Assembly: GCA_904501765.1 (NCBI GenBank)
Contig: CAJGCM010000131.1
Span: forward strand, 1 to 6,095
Reading direction: 5' to 3'
From: an uncultured Clostridia bacterium
GTDB lineage: Bacteria > Bacillota > Clostridia > Oscillospirales > CAG-272
DNA: 6,095 nt
Position numbers and translations under genes: made by a program. Under the pieces are notes generated by a model. The model made no database searches. It saw only the letters and a program-made list of their open reading frames with translations, and was not told the origin of the DNA. Each line of letters begins with the position of its first letter. The stretch's first letter is position 1. Positions 5,701-6,095 of this stretch are shown in pieces.

Positions 5701-5727
5701 GACCGCCCCTTTATAAATCGGTTTTTT
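5701..5727 (+). terminator. Weak intrinsic terminator after the CotF-like gene
   Basis: GACCG (5701-5705) can pair with CGGTT (5719-5723), four Watson-Crick pairs and one G-U, followed by a T run to 5727. It lies 11 bases after the stop. The stem is short and the loop long (13), so it may be inefficient; the larger hairpin at 5735-5773 could share the job. Confidence 0.35.
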
Positions 5728-5734
5728 ATCTGAA

Positions 5735-5773
5735 GCGACTGATGCGCTGTGTAATTTTGCGGGCATCAGCCGC
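5735..5773 (+). repeat. Inverted repeat with a spare third arm, downstream of the CotF-like gene
   Basis: GCGACTGATGC (5735-5745) pairs with GCATCAGCCGC (5763-5773): seven pairs, one mismatch, three pairs. GCATCAG recurs at 5803-5809, so the left arm has two possible partners. TTATCG (5783-5788) and CGATAA (5813-5818) form another 6-bp repeat around the third arm. Little T-run follows, so it is not a clear terminator; it may stabilise the 3' end of the upstream mRNA. Confidence 0.45.
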
Positions 5774-5833
5774 TGCTATTTCTTATCGAAGAAAACAATT
5801 CCGCATCAGGACCGATAAAATCTCCAAACATTA

Positions 5834-5863
5834 TTGACTTTTTCCTTTTCTTCGGGGTATAAT
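5834..5863 (+). promoter_or_regulatory. Sigma-A promoter of the TIM-barrel isomerase gene
   Basis: TTGACT (5834-5839) and a perfect TATAAT (5858-5863) are 18 bases apart. RNA would start near 5870, giving a leader of about 73 bases. CTGTCA occurs twice, 9 bases apart (5871-5876 and 5880-5885), right at the predicted start of transcription, a place where a repressor could bind. Confidence 0.65.
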
Positions 5864-5942
5864 GATTTTACTGTCACGGCTGTCAGGTGAGCGTGCATAT
5901 TTCATTAAAGGTATCGTAATATTTTATTGAAGAGGTGAAGGT

Positions 5943-6095
5943 ATGAAAAAAAAGGTAAGCATTGCCATAGGAGCGCTCTGCGAAAAATTCGGTGACAGAG
6001 AAGCTTTGCTGATGGCAAAAAATATGGGAGCGGATGCCGTTGATTTCAACACCTGCGGACCCGATTTTGATTACAGGAATCCGAGCTCCATATAT
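5943..6095 (+). CDS. Sugar-phosphate isomerase/epimerase (xylose isomerase-like TIM barrel), N-terminus only
   Basis: Only the first 51 codons are in the window; the gene runs off the right edge. The pattern is MKKKVSIAIGALCEKFGD, then an alpha helix (REALLMAKNMG), then ADAVDFNTCG. This is the first beta-alpha-beta unit of the AP-endonuclease-2/xylose isomerase-like barrel, where the first strand leads to a loop and the second strand ends in an acidic residue (Asp39 in AVDF) near the metal site. Members isomerise or epimerise free or phosphorylated sugars, often in sugar or inositol catabolism; the substrate cannot be told from this fragment. AGAGGTGA lies about 4-5 bases before the ATG and supports the start. 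A sigma-A promoter precedes it, so it likely opens a new transcription unit, perhaps a sugar-use operon to the right. An endonuclease IV or hypothetical barrel protein remains possible. Confidence 0.68.
   Translation, partial: MKKKVSIAIGALCEKFGDREALLMAKNMGADAVDFNTCGPDFDYRNPSSIY

Noticed and set aside
1..6095. CRISPR arrays, insertion sequences, tRNA/rRNA genes, attachment sites or defence systems
   Set aside because: I looked for repeated spacers, transposase motifs, terminal repeats and structural RNA signatures and saw none.

Overview
The window looks like chromosomal DNA from an anaerobic, spore-forming Firmicute of the Clostridia type. The evidence is an Rnf complex gene, a spore-coat (CotF-type) ferritin-like protein, strong AGGAG-type ribosome binding sites, AT-rich spacers and near-consensus sigma-A promoters. 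I cannot name a genus. Gene content is mostly ordinary housekeeping and envelope metabolism, and I found no clear undescribed multi-gene system. The most interesting signals are small: a ferritin-like protein with a full set of di-iron ligands behind a sigma-G-like promoter, a possible short RNA gene, and some paired-repeat structures in the spacers.

Layout, left to right. Bases 1-1266 (minus) hold nearly all of rnfC, the peripheral Fe-S/FMN subunit of the Rnf ion pump, cut off by the left edge. It has its own promoter at 1316-1344. Bases 1267-1686 are a 420-base non-coding spacer with the rnfC promoter, a second minus-strand promoter, a terminator-like hairpin and several AACGATT motifs; together these could make a short RNA of about 145 nt. 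Bases 1687-4099 (minus) look like a two-gene operon: a 612-residue membrane-anchored nucleotide-sugar 4,6-dehydratase (CapD/WbpM type), then, 40 bases later, family I inorganic pyrophosphatase (ppa). A near-consensus promoter at 4174-4202 drives the pair.

Bases 4317-4952 (minus) encode a 211-residue protein of unknown function with its own promoter and a textbook terminator at 4271-4310. Divergent from it, bases 5238-5690 (plus) encode the CotF-like four-helix protein, preceded by a possible forespore promoter. The spacer 5691-5942 holds inverted repeats and a sigma-A promoter for the last gene, whose first 51 codons (5943-6095, plus) look like a sugar-phosphate isomerase/epimerase TIM barrel.

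How the genes relate: the dehydratase and ppa fit together, because sugar-nucleotide synthesis releases pyrophosphate that Ppa removes, pulling the synthesis forward. rnfC, the unknown protein, the CotF-like gene and the isomerase each appear to have their own promoter, so they are neighbours rather than one pathway.
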